Shown here: piece after piece, positions 44,377 to 53,187 of the stretch
How positions within the stretch are numbered: the first letter of the stretch is position 1
Layout: every line of letters starts with the position of its first letter
NCBI GenBank assembly: GCA_965662045.1
Contig: CBFIGE010000002.1
Location: forward strand, 1-64,000
DNA length: 64,000 bases
Source: UBA3478 sp965662045
Lineage (GTDB): Bacteria; Bacteroidota; Bacteroidia; Flavobacteriales; Flavobacteriaceae
Direction: 5' to 3'
The notes under the pieces: model-generated
The model's input: only the letters and a program-made list of their open reading frames with translations
Told to the model about the DNA's origin: nothing
Databases searched by the model: none
Position numbers and translations under genes: made by a program

Positions 44377-45161
44377 AGCGACTTCAGTAGCCCACCATCG
44401 ATAGGTATATTTGCTCCATTTATGTAAGATGCCTCTTCAGAGGCCAAAAAGCAAACTAGATTACCATATTCTTCAGGAGTTCCTAGCCTTTTTAAGGGGA
44501 CATTGGCAATCATTTGGTCTCTAACCTCAGAGGCTTTGATGTTTAATTTCTCTGCTTTTTTCTGATTGAGTTCTGCAATTCTTTGGGTGTCGAAGTAGCC
44601 TGTGAGTGTATTGTTTACTGTGATGTTGAAAGGCCCTAAGTCAATTGCCATACTCTTCGCCCAAGTAGTTAGTGCAGCTCTAATTGAGTTTGAAAGAACG
44701 AGATAATTTAAAGGCTCTTTGACTGAAATCGAAGCGATATTAATGATTCTTCCCCATTTTTGAGCCATCATATGTTCAATGGCCTTTTCAGTGATGTACA
44801 CATGATTTTTGAACAGTAAATCAAAGGCTTCCTGATAATCGTCAATCTTTTTATCTAAGGCCGATCCCCCTTTAGGACCTTGCGTATTGTTGACCAGTAT
44901 ATCTACTTTATGTTCTTTGAAAAATATATCTACTTTCTTTTGAAAATCCTTGTGATCGTTGAAGTCCACTAGAAACAGTTCATGTTTTTGCTTTGAATGA
45001 ATACAGGGTAAATCTTCTTTTAATTGACGTAAAGCTTCCTTATTTCTACTCATTAGAATGACCGAAGCTCCTGCTTTCGCCAGAACACGGGCAACACCTT
45101 CGCCAATACCTCTGCTGCATCCACCTATAATGGCGGTTTTATGTTTAAGTGAGATATTCAT
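44373..45161 (-). CDS. SDR family oxidoreductase with altered catalytic site
   Basis: A 262-residue Rossmann-fold protein. The cofactor motif GGCSRGIGEG (13-22) is intact and the NNTQG segment replaces the usual NNAG. At the catalytic position the usual Tyr-x3-Lys is replaced by S157-x3-R161 (LSNSIRAAL), with the upstream ISVKEP motif. This is seen in one SDR branch, so it may be a genuine variant enzyme rather than a dead one. The C-terminal PIDGGLLKSL is typical of SDRs. It follows the cupin gene by 3 nt. Confidence 0.82.
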   Translation of the reverse strand: MNISLKHKTAIIGGCSRGIGEGVARVLAKAGASVILMSRNKEALRQLKEDLPCIHSKQKHELFLVDFNDHKDFQKKVDIFFKEHKVDILVNNTQGPKGGSALDKKIDDYQEAFDLLFKNHVYITEKAIEHMMAQKWGRIINIASISVKEPLNYLVLSNSIRAALTTWAKSMAIDLGPFNITVNNTLTGYFDTQRIAELNQKKAEKLNIKASEVRDQMIANVPLKRLGTPEEYGNLVCFLASEEASYINGANIPIDGGLLKSL

Positions 45162-45164
45162 GGC

Positions 45165-45485
45165 CTATTTGTAATCATCTCTAGCGGGTGAAAACACATC
45201 CATCAAAACACAGTCTGTCAGCGCTTTACCAGAGTGAATTTGGTTTGAGCGAATGTGAATGAGGTCTCCAGCTTTACATATTTTGGTAATGCCATCAAGG
45301 GTGAATTCAAATCGTCCCGAGATGACGTGCATTATTTGTTCGTGTATGTGATGATGTTCAGGAACAGCTGAACCTTCGTCAACTCTCCAAAAAGCCCAAC
45401 TCAATTGTTCACCGTGAAATAATTTTCCATGGTAGCCAGGAAACATCTCTTTTTCTTGTATTAGATTAAGGTTTTCTAATTTCAT
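45165..45485 (-). CDS. Cupin domain protein
   Basis: A 106-residue single cupin. Metal-type ligands H44 and H46 with E49 (EHHHIHEQ) and H84 (NQIHSG) follow the G(X)5HXH(X)3-4E and second-motif arrangement. No substrate can be predicted. It is first of a two-gene reverse operon with the SDR, so both may act in one pathway. Confidence 0.85.
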   Translation of the reverse strand: MKLENLNLIQEKEMFPGYHGKLFHGEQLSWAFWRVDEGSAVPEHHHIHEQIMHVISGRFEFTLDGITKICKAGDLIHIRSNQIHSGKALTDCVLMDVFSPARDDYK

Positions 45486-45564
45486 AAGCGAGGTCTTTAT
45501 AGAGTGTTAGTATCTTTATGCTATTAAATTTAGAAACTTTTTAAGTGGTAGCACACCTTTTACT

Positions 45565-46926
45565 ATGAAAATTCATTTTATCGCCATTGGAGGAAGTGCA
45601 ATGCACAATTTGGCTTTGGCCTTACACGATAAGGGTTATTTGATAAGTGGTAGCGACGATGCTATCTATGAACCCTCCAAGTCAAGATTGGAAAGTTCGG
45701 ATTTGTTACCAGCTCAAATGGGATGGTTTCCAGAAAAGATTAGCCCAGATCTCGATGCAGTTATTTTAGGAATGCACGCTAAAAAAGACAACCCAGAGTT
45801 ACTTAGAGCTCAAGAACTACAACTTAAAATTTATTCTTATCCTGAATTTATATATGAAGAGGCCAAAGAAAAAACAAGGGTAGTTATTGGTGGTAGTCAC
45901 GGAAAAACAACGATTACCTCAATGATATTACATGTTCTTGATTATTGGGGTATTGAGGCGGATTATTTAGTCGGTGCTCAACTGTCTGGATTTGACCGAA
46001 TGGTAAAACTTTCTGATGCTGATTTCATAGTCATAGAAGGGGATGAATATTTGTCTTCTCCTATTGATTTAAGTCCCAAATTTCACAAATATCGGGCACA
46101 TATTGCCTTAATTAGCGGAATTGCTTGGGATCACATCAATGTATTCAAGACGGCTGAAGATTATAAGCAACAATTTGCATTATTTCTAGAAACATTAGTG
46201 GAGGGCGGTAGTATCACCTTCAATGAAGAAGACCATCAGGTTAATGAATTGGTAACATCTTGTGATAGACCCCTTCGTAAATTTCCCTACACAACACTTG
46301 AACACAGTATTTCAGATGGTGTCACTATGATTGAAACCGATGAAGGAAAAGTACCTATTGATGTCTTTGGTAAACACAATGTCAACAATATATCTGGTGC
46401 TCAATGGATATGCCAACAGATGGGTGTAGACGCTGTAGACTTTTTTGAAGCAATATCTTCTTTTAAAGGTGCTTCAAAGCGTTTAGAGCTTGTGGGTCAG
46501 CATAAAAACATTAAAATATTTAAGGATTTTGCCCATGCACCGAGTAAGGTGAGAGCTTCTTTGGCCGCGGTAAAAGAACAATTTGATTCCTTTAAAGTTG
46601 TCGCTTGTTTTGAACTACATACTTATAGTTCTTTAAATGCCGAATTCATTAAACAATATGCGCATAGTTTAAATGAGGCAGATGAGGCAATCGTTTATTA
46701 TACGGCTCAAGCGTTGGTACTTAAAAATATGCCAGAATTAAGTGTGCAAGAAATTCGAAATGCATTTAAAAATTCATCTCTTGAAGTGTATACCAATGCA
46801 AAATCTTTTGAACAGCGCCTGTATGAGCGTATTACTGATCGTACGGTTTATTTGATGATGAGTTCTGGAAATTACGGAGGATTTTCATTTGAAAATTTTG
46901 AAAATAAACTCGTAAAATGCTCTTAA
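45565..46926 (+). CDS. mpl: UDP-N-acetylmuramate:L-alanyl-gamma-D-glutamyl-meso-diaminopimelate ligase (Mpl)
   Basis: A 453-residue Mur-ligase relative. The N-terminal IHFIAIGGSAMHNLALAL replaces the usual MurC signature, and the ATP loop GGSHGKTT lies at 109-116. Conserved motifs include EGDEYLSSPID, HINVF, GKHNVNNISGAQW and DFAHAPSKV. Mpl reuses murein tripeptides released from recycled peptidoglycan. The next gene overlaps it by 10 nt, starting the chain mpl-deacetylase-HAD phosphatase. Confidence 0.93.
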   Translation: MKIHFIAIGGSAMHNLALALHDKGYLISGSDDAIYEPSKSRLESSDLLPAQMGWFPEKISPDLDAVILGMHAKKDNPELLRAQELQLKIYSYPEFIYEEAKEKTRVVIGGSHGKTTITSMILHVLDYWGIEADYLVGAQLSGFDRMVKLSDADFIVIEGDEYLSSPIDLSPKFHKYRAHIALISGIAWDHINVFKTAEDYKQQFALFLETLVEGGSITFNEEDHQVNELVTSCDRPLRKFPYTTLEHSISDGVTMIETDEGKVPIDVFGKHNVNNISGAQWICQQMGVDAVDFFEAISSFKGASKRLELVGQHKNIKIFKDFAHAPSKVRASLAAVKEQFDSFKVVACFELHTYSSLNAEFIKQYAHSLNEADEAIVYYTAQALVLKNMPELSVQEIRNAFKNSSLEVYTNAKSFEQRLYERITDRTVYLMMSSGNYGGFSFENFENKLVKCS

Positions 46927-48206
46927 TTTACACCCATAGAATATCGAATCGTCTGCGCTATATAACACAGCAATGCATTGAGAATATTTTAAAATTAGAT
47001 TTTGAATTGACTACCTCAGTGGAGGACTTTATCAAGCACGATGGTCCGAAAATCACCTATGCCAAACAGCCTCTTCAGAATGAGTTTTTTATTGAATCCC
47101 ATCCTTTACTTTTTGAAAAGGGTGTTAGAGCAATTGATATAACTGTAGGAGATTGGAATGATATTCCTTATTTCTTTGGGGTTGGTGAAAAGAGTAAAAT
47201 CCCTTTTGATTTATTTGCGGCTTCCTTTTTTTTACTGACCAGGTATGAGGAAATTTTATTTCATGTAAAAAACCCTAAAAACGATTTTAAGGCAGAGCTA
47301 AGTGTTTTACACAAAATAGATGCGCTTAAAAGACCTTTAATTGACCTTTGGATGAATGCCTTTTACCAGAGTTTACAGGAACATTTTGACCAAATTCCCG
47401 AAAGGGGTTCAAAGGTGAATTATGAATTATCTTTGAATGTAGTTCAAGCTTTTAAATATAGTGGACGAGGATTGATGCGCCACCTCACCGAAAGTTTAGG
47501 TGACCTCGCAAGATTCAATTTCAATACAATTAAGAGGCGATTTGCAGTTTGGACAGGACGAATTGAAGATCCATTTTTAATTTATAATGACTTGATCAAT
47601 CGATTGGAGTCCTCTGACATAAAGCTGCGTTTTTTCTTTGAATACAGTAAATTTCTATTTGAGGATCAAAATATTTCTCGCTTTCGTTCGTCATTAAATA
47701 GGTTGATTAAATCGGTTGCAGATTATAAAACGGTTGCCTTATCGATATCTCATTTAGGTCTTCAAGATAGTAATGCTTTAGAGAGAGAACGATTAGAACT
47801 CACCAAAAAAATACACAGACCAATTTGGTATGCCTTACACTCAAAGTTGAATCTACGCATGCCACATTACTACAAGCGACTTATAGATGCGGAATTACGA
47901 GATGATTTTTCTATGGGATATGCGGATAAAATCGGTTTTAGAAGTGGAACGTCGAGTACACATTTTTTTTACGATTTAGATGTCGAAATGGTTCAACCTT
48001 TAAAGGTGCACCCCTTCGTTATGACAAATCAGGTTTTTAAAAATAGAAGGGCAGCTAAGCAGGCTTTTAGTGATTTAAGAGCTGTAGTAAATGAAACTCA
48101 AAAAATTGGAGGAAACTTGCGATTTGTATTTTCCAATGAATTTGTGGCCGAAACACCAGGCGCAACCTATTTTGAAAATCTTATGCAATTTGTTGATGAG
48201 AACTGA
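46917..48206 (+). CDS. Polysaccharide-deacetylase-like protein
   Basis: A 429-residue protein with an N-terminal ~150-residue region (LLIYTHRISNRLRYI, DIPYFFGV, FFLLTRYEE) seen before deacetylase domains in Bacteroidota. Downstream lie features of a NodB-like barrel (RGLMRHLTES, IGFRSGTSSTHFFYDLD). The usual DDG metal-binding motif of carbohydrate esterase 4 is not evident, so activity is uncertain. It overlaps mpl by 10 nt and the HAD gene by 11 nt, suggesting coupled translation. Confidence 0.75.
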   Translation: MLLIYTHRISNRLRYITQQCIENILKLDFELTTSVEDFIKHDGPKITYAKQPLQNEFFIESHPLLFEKGVRAIDITVGDWNDIPYFFGVGEKSKIPFDLFAASFFLLTRYEEILFHVKNPKNDFKAELSVLHKIDALKRPLIDLWMNAFYQSLQEHFDQIPERGSKVNYELSLNVVQAFKYSGRGLMRHLTESLGDLARFNFNTIKRRFAVWTGRIEDPFLIYNDLINRLESSDIKLRFFFEYSKFLFEDQNISRFRSSLNRLIKSVADYKTVALSISHLGLQDSNALERERLELTKKIHRPIWYALHSKLNLRMPHYYKRLIDAELRDDFSMGYADKIGFRSGTSSTHFFYDLDVEMVQPLKVHPFVMTNQVFKNRRAAKQAFSDLRAVVNETQKIGGNLRFVFSNEFVAETPGATYFENLMQFVDEN

Positions 48207-48900
48207 AATTAATACCCTATTTTTTGATTTAGACCATACTCTGTGGGATTTTGAAAAAAATTCAGCTCTTACTTTTAAATTGCTTTTTGATGAGTTTGAG
48301 GTGGCTATCGAGATTGACCAATTCATGGATGTATATCGACCAATCAATTTGGCCTATTGGAAAAAGTATAGGGATGGTGCCATAGACAAGGAATATTTGA
48401 GATACAACAGAGTTAGAGAAACCTTTCTTGCTCTGAACTTTGATTTTGATGAATCATTGCTATATCGTGTTGTTGAGGGCTATATAAACTACCTAACAAA
48501 CTTTAAAAACTTGTTTCCGCATGTTTCAGAAGTGCTTTTAAGACTTTCAACAAGATATGATTTATACATCGTTACCAACGGATTTAAAGAAGTGCAATAC
48601 AAAAAAATAGCTAAAACTCCTATTGAGAATTGTTTTAAAGGGATTATCAATGCAGATGAGGTAGGATACAAAAAACCTAGCCCTATAATTTTTAAGCACG
48701 CATTGGATATGGCTAATCGAAGACCTGAGCAAGTGATTATGGTTGGAGATGATTTAGAAGCAGATGTTCTCGGTGCCTTAAATTGTGGTCTTCACGCAAT
48801 GCATTTTGATCCTTTGAAAGAATTTAAGCACGAAAAATGTCCAATATTCAATTGCTTTAGTGATTTTGAAGAGCAATTGGATTCTTTATATTTGTTATAA
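48196..48900 (+). CDS. HAD-superfamily hydrolase, YjjG type (nucleotide phosphatase)
   Basis: A 234-residue protein from ATG 48196. HAD motif I is F-F-D11-L-D13-H-T, motif II is in YDLYIVTNG, and motif III/IV is GYKKPSPIIF with IMVGDDLEADVLG. The long cap and YKKIAKTPIENCF segment match the YjjG noncanonical pyrimidine nucleotidase branch, which removes 5'-phosphates from modified nucleotides. Its start lies inside the end of the preceding gene. Confidence 0.85.
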   Translation: MRTEINTLFFDLDHTLWDFEKNSALTFKLLFDEFEVAIEIDQFMDVYRPINLAYWKKYRDGAIDKEYLRYNRVRETFLALNFDFDESLLYRVVEGYINYLTNFKNLFPHVSEVLLRLSTRYDLYIVTNGFKEVQYKKIAKTPIENCFKGIINADEVGYKKPSPIIFKHALDMANRRPEQVIMVGDDLEADVLGALNCGLHAMHFDPLKEFKHEKCPIFNCFSDFEEQLDSLYLL

Positions 48901-48910
48901 ATACTCAAAA

Positions 48911-49582
48911 ATGAAACGACTCATACTACTCGCTGTGCTCATATTCAGTCAAACAGCCTTAGGTCAGTTGCAAAAGTACGATTACGTTATTATTCCTGTA
49001 AAATTTGATATTTTCTATGAGGATAATGCTTATCGAAGCAGTACTATCCTGAAACATCTTTTTACAGAGGCAGGTTTTAAAACCTATTACGATAACGCCT
49101 TAGTTGATGAAGTAACATCTAACATTTGTAAAGCTATTAAAGTTGATTTATTAGAAGAGCCAAGTTTTTTAACGACTAAAGTGGTTATTTACTTCAAAGA
49201 CTGTAAAGGCCAAGAAGTATATCGTACTCAAGCAGGGGAGAGTAAATTAAAAGAATACACAGCTACCTATCAGGATGCAATTCAGAAGGCCTTTGTTGAA
49301 TTGTACGCAGTTCAACGTTCAAGTAATTCTAACGATAAACCTAAAGTGGCCTCGAGTCGCGATGTGCTTCGTGTGGTTAGAGTTGATAATGACAACTTCA
49401 ATTTAGTAGATAATGGCGGGAGAGTAGTATTCACCATGAAATCTACTTCAGCAAATAACGTATATCTAGTTGAAAATGCAGATGCTTCTGGTCTTATTTT
49501 TAAGGAAGAGGATACATGGTATATAGAATTAAACGATAATTCTGGAGGCCAAGTAAAAACGGAGCTTAAACTGGAGTTTTAA
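48911..49582 (+). CDS. Hypothetical secreted protein
   Basis: A 223-residue protein from ATG 48911, 10 nt after the HAD gene, with signal peptide MKRLILLAVLIFSQTALG. The mature part has YDYVIIPVKFDIF, three Cys-free beta-like repeats and the C-terminal ELNDNSGGQVKTELKLEF. It resembles short Flavobacteriia envelope proteins but I recognise no family. Its stop overlaps that of the convergent rarA by 4 nt. Confidence 0.7.
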   Translation: MKRLILLAVLIFSQTALGQLQKYDYVIIPVKFDIFYEDNAYRSSTILKHLFTEAGFKTYYDNALVDEVTSNICKAIKVDLLEEPSFLTTKVVIYFKDCKGQEVYRTQAGESKLKEYTATYQDAIQKAFVELYAVQRSSNSNDKPKVASSRDVLRVVRVDNDNFNLVDNGGRVVFTMKSTSANNVYLVENADASGLIFKEEDTWYIELNDNSGGQVKTELKLEF

Positions 49583-50853
49583 ACTTTTTTATTTGATTGT
49601 TTCTTTAATTTTTCTTCGCTAGAAGATGCTTTGAAGTCGATAATTTCAGTGTTTATGAGCTCTTTAGGCATGTAGTCCTGTATTGGATTTTTACCCTCAA
49701 AATCGTGAGGATACAAATAACCTTTTCCATAATCTAGTTGCTTATCATATGCAGTTCTGGGGTTTTTCAAGTGAAGAGGTACTTCTAAATCCCCTGTTTG
49801 CTTTACGATTTCAGTGGCTTTGTTTATCGCTTTATAGGCGGTATTACTCTTTGGAGAACAGGCGAGATAAATAACACATTGACTCATTAAGATTCTCGAT
49901 TCAGGCATTCCAACTTGTTCTACACTTCTTGCTGTTGCTTCAGCTATGAGTAATGCATTGGGATTGGCAAGACCAATATCTTCTGTTGCGGATATGATTA
50001 ATCTTCTGCATATGAATTTTAGGTCTTCACCTCCTTCGAGCATACGAGCTAACCAGTAAACTGAGGCATCTGCATCGCCTCCTCTTATAGACTTAATTAG
50101 GGCAGATACAATATCGTAATGTTGGTTTCCTTTTTTGTCAAACTTAAAACTCTTGGTTTGAATAAATGAACGTGTATTCTCGTTGTTAATATTAATACTG
50201 GTGCTTCCAGATTCACCTTTGAGACCCTCACAGGTGTTTTCAAATAGATTTAATAGTTTTCTTCCATCACCTTGGGAATGATACATGAGAACATCAAGTT
50301 CTTGCAGTTTGATTTGCCAATTTTTAAAATAGGTGTCTCGGGAAATTGCATTTTCAAGTAATTGGGTTAATTCTTCTTCTGATAAGGTCTTTAATTGTGC
50401 GATTTGACAGCGAGAGAGAAGGGCAGGGATTACTTCGTAGCTTGGGTTTTCTGTAGTGGCTCCAATAAGTGTAACTATACCTTTTTCTACAGCCTTAAGT
50501 AACGAATCTTGCTGTGATTTACTAAAGCGATGAATTTCATCGATAAATAAAATAGACTGTTTTTTTGAAAAAAGTTGTTGACTTTTTGAACTTTGCTCGA
50601 TAGCCGCACGAACTTCCTTAACATTACTTTCAATAGCGCTTAGCTCAATAATAGGTCTTTGGAGTTCTTGTGCTAATAGATGTGCCAATGTGGTTTTACC
50701 TGTTCCTGGAGGTCCCCACAAAATTAAAGAACTAAGGTGACCGGCTTTTATTTGTCGTCCTACGACTCCTACAGGTCCTATAATATCGTCTTGACCTACA
50801 TAATCTTGTAAAGAAAGAGGTCTAGCTCTCTCGGCAAATGGGATTGAATTCAT
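49579..50853 (-). CDS. rarA: Replication-associated recombination protein RarA (MgsA)
   Basis: A 424-residue AAA+ ATPase. Walker A is GPPGTGKTT (47-55) and Walker B FIDEIHRF lies near 105. Sensor region GATTENPSYEVI and the C-terminal helical domain (SIRGGDADASVYWLARMLEGG) are typical. RarA acts on stalled replication forks and gaps. It is co-oriented with rlmB, which ends 3 nt upstream of its start. Confidence 0.95.
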   Translation of the reverse strand: MNSIPFAERARPLSLQDYVGQDDIIGPVGVVGRQIKAGHLSSLILWGPPGTGKTTLAHLLAQELQRPIIELSAIESNVKEVRAAIEQSSKSQQLFSKKQSILFIDEIHRFSKSQQDSLLKAVEKGIVTLIGATTENPSYEVIPALLSRCQIAQLKTLSEEELTQLLENAISRDTYFKNWQIKLQELDVLMYHSQGDGRKLLNLFENTCEGLKGESGSTSININNENTRSFIQTKSFKFDKKGNQHYDIVSALIKSIRGGDADASVYWLARMLEGGEDLKFICRRLIISATEDIGLANPNALLIAEATARSVEQVGMPESRILMSQCVIYLACSPKSNTAYKAINKATEIVKQTGDLEVPLHLKNPRTAYDKQLDYGKGYLYPHDFEGKNPIQDYMPKELINTEIIDFKASSSEEKLKKQSNKKV

Positions 50854-50856
50854 TGT

Positions 50857-51588
50857 TTAAAGTCGTTGGCGTACTACTTCGTATAAAAATAATCCGCACG
50901 CGACAGAAACATTTAAAGAATCTACCTTGCCTAACATAGGTAATTTGGCCTGTGCATCTACCAATTTCAAAATCGAAGGATGTATGCCTTTATCTTCTGA
51001 ACCCATAACTATGGCGATGTGATCGTCTAATGGTTCATCGTAGATGTTCTGTTCTGCTTTTTCTGTAGCAGCAATTACTTTTACTCCTGAGCCTTGAAGA
51101 TAGTAAATAACATCTTTGATATGTGTGCTTCTGCAAATAGAAGTAGTAAATAAAGCGCCAGAAGAACTTTTAACGCTTTCAGAGGTAATTGGGGCCATTC
51201 CACTTGAAGGGATAATTACAGCATCTACACCGGCGCTATTGGCGGTTCTTAGTATGGCGCCAAAGTTTCGCACATCTGTAATATGATCTAATAGTAAAAA
51301 AAAGGCCCTTTTGGGCTGCTTAAGACAAGCGTCAACTTTCTCTATGTAGTCAGCATAGGTGACTGGCGAAATTAAGGCAGCGGCTCCTTGGTGATTCTGA
51401 TTTTTAAATCTTCTAAATCGTTCTTCAGGGACATATGAGATTGAAATTTTTTGCTGTCTTAATTGACTTTCTAAAGTTTGAATTAAGTTGCTTTTCAATC
51501 CTTTTTGGATGAATACCTTTTGGATAGGGGTATTCGATTTTTGAGCTTCTAAGATGGTTCTTATTCCAAAAATGTAATCATCAGACAT
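50857..51588 (-). CDS. rlmB: 23S rRNA 2'-O-methyltransferase RlmB (SpoU family)
   Basis: A 243-residue SpoU/TrmH-type protein. The N-terminal RNA-binding domain (YIFGIRTILEAQKS) is followed by the knotted methyltransferase with DHITDVRNFGAILRTAN, VMGSEDKGI and DSLNVSVACGLFLYE. RlmB methylates G2251 of 23S rRNA. The gene starts 4 nt after the end of a secreted-protein gene and is followed closely by rarA. Confidence 0.95.
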   Translation of the reverse strand: MSDDYIFGIRTILEAQKSNTPIQKVFIQKGLKSNLIQTLESQLRQQKISISYVPEERFRRFKNQNHQGAAALISPVTYADYIEKVDACLKQPKRAFFLLLDHITDVRNFGAILRTANSAGVDAVIIPSSGMAPITSESVKSSSGALFTTSICRSTHIKDVIYYLQGSGVKVIAATEKAEQNIYDEPLDDHIAIVMGSEDKGIHPSILKLVDAQAKLPMLGKVDSLNVSVACGLFLYEVVRQRL

Positions 51589-51592
51589 TTGT

Positions 51593-52378
51593 CTAAGCTA
51601 TAAGTTGTGAGATTCCTTCTATAAGCGTAACGAGGTCTTCCTCTTTCTTAAGGTTTAAGGATTGTTCTTTAATAATTGACTTTATTGAGCCTTTTAAATC
51701 AGGAAATATTTCGTAGAGACTTTTTTTGTTTGGCTTGACTAAGTGCAAAGCTTTGGGGTTCTCTGTTTCTATAAAATAATCTTGATAAGGCGTGAATTTA
51801 TCGTTAGTGGCAATTACCATTGAACTTGTAGCTTCTGTGCCTTCACTGAATTTTATATATGTTCTTCTGTAGAGATTTATAGTATTTGATGTTAAGAGTA
51901 AGTTTACGTAGGAGTTCGAAACTTTGTTTTTTGAATCTGGTACTCTTTTTAGTAGTATTAATTCATTATTCTCTAAATCTTTAATGGCAATATTTGGATC
52001 TATATTTAGTGAAAATATTTTTTCAGTAGCTACGCTTTCTTTGAGTTCAATTTCATTATTGTGAGCATTGAACCTGTAATATGCAAATCCTGTCTCTTCG
52101 TTTTTGTAAACGATTCTACAGGGTTTGAATTCTTCATTTACATATGGACTTCCCGATGCTTTAACTAGTATTTTTTCTACACTCACGTCATTTTTAACAT
52201 CGTTATAAAAAAAATCATTTTGAGGATTTCTTCTCGTAAATATATTGGCCAAGGCTTCACTTTCAGCCGGAGAAGTGGGAGCTGCAATGGTATTGTAATT
52301 TATTACCCTTTGAGCACTCGTATGAGTGGTGTAAATTGAGAATAGAATAATAATAAAACAAGAAAGTCGAAAAGGCAT
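51593..52378 (-). CDS. Secreted protein of unknown function, paralogue of the next gene
   Basis: A 261-residue protein with signal peptide MPFRLSCFIIILFSIYTTH. The central part shares a clear block with the gene at 52384 (KPCRIVYKNEETGFAYYRFN here; ACEVYYKDDVVGNFYYRHN there) and the motif SMVIATNDKFTPYQDYFIE. The C-terminal ~70 residues are helical and charged. No family was recognised. It is downstream of its paralogue and upstream of rlmB. Confidence 0.75.
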   Translation of the reverse strand: MPFRLSCFIIILFSIYTTHTSAQRVINYNTIAAPTSPAESEALANIFTRRNPQNDFFYNDVKNDVSVEKILVKASGSPYVNEEFKPCRIVYKNEETGFAYYRFNAHNNEIELKESVATEKIFSLNIDPNIAIKDLENNELILLKRVPDSKNKVSNSYVNLLLTSNTINLYRRTYIKFSEGTEATSSMVIATNDKFTPYQDYFIETENPKALHLVKPNKKSLYEIFPDLKGSIKSIIKEQSLNLKKEEDLVTLIEGISQLIA

Positions 52379-52383
52379 GTGAC

Positions 52384-53097
52384 TTAGCTATTTAAGAAGT
52401 TAAAAAGTGAAGTTAAATCTTCTATCTTCTTCGTGCTTAGTTTATTGTCTTTTAAATAACCTTTAGCCTTGTCAATATCATCGTTTAAAAACATTTCAAG
52501 ATCCTTTATTTTACCACTGAAGTAATTTGCTACCGGCTCACTATTTTGAACGATATAATAATCAGTGAAATGTGTGAATTTGTTAGGTGTAGAGCGAACC
52601 ATAGAATTAACAGCTTTCATACCTTCCTTAAAACGGACTCTGTTTCTGTAGTATAGAGAGTATTTTTTACCTTCAACAAGGGTATATAAATAACCATTCC
52701 TAATGGTTTCTTCTTTATTTTTATACGTACTTAACGATAGCTCTCGTCCGTCTATTGTATTTATTACGCGAAGTTCTTTCACTGTAGCTAATGAACTTTC
52801 TTTCTCATCGTCATACTCTGTGTCTTTTATTTCGATTTCGTCATTAAATGCATTATGACGGTAGTAAAAATTTCCTACAACGTCGTCTTTGTAGTATACT
52901 TCACATGCTTGAAATACATCATTGATATATATTGTACCAACGGTAGGTAGGTCATTGGACACATCTCTTTTCTTACGCATAGCAGAGAATAATTCACCTT
53001 GCCCTTGCTGCGAGAAGTTTTCTGGTTGAGATAATCCGTATTGTCCTGAAACAAAGCTTGATAATCCGACACAAATAAAAAATAGTACTGCTCTCAT
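52384..53097 (-). CDS. Secreted protein of unknown function, paralogue of the previous gene
   Basis: A 237-residue protein from ATG 53097; a TTG at 53112 in the same frame would add five residues. A TATATTTG box (complement of 53110-53117) overlaps the TTG, which favours the ATG as start. The signal peptide ends near FVSG. It shares the central motif with its neighbour and keeps SMVRSTPNKFTHFTDYYIV. The C-terminal part is helical (DDIDKAKGYLKDNKLST). Tandem duplication is likely. Confidence 0.75.
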   Translation of the reverse strand: MRAVLFFICVGLSSFVSGQYGLSQPENFSQQGQGELFSAMRKKRDVSNDLPTVGTIYINDVFQACEVYYKDDVVGNFYYRHNAFNDEIEIKDTEYDDEKESSLATVKELRVINTIDGRELSLSTYKNKEETIRNGYLYTLVEGKKYSLYYRNRVRFKEGMKAVNSMVRSTPNKFTHFTDYYIVQNSEPVANYFSGKIKDLEMFLNDDIDKAKGYLKDNKLSTKKIEDLTSLFNFLNS

Positions 53098-53135
53098 GAA
53101 TTTTTTTTTCAAATATACATTTAATCGAATTGCGA

Positions 53136-53166
53136 CAAAAAAAAAGACCGCTTAAAAGCGGTCTTT
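53136..53166 (-). terminator. Rho-independent terminator of the SusC-SusD-lipoprotein operon
   Basis: AAAGACCGCTT at 53143-53153 pairs with AAGCGGTCTTT at 53156-53166. On the reverse strand it is followed by a long T-run (A-run at 53137-53142 on the + strand). Confidence 0.92.
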
Positions 53167-53187
53167 AAAGCTATAATTTAGTATATC

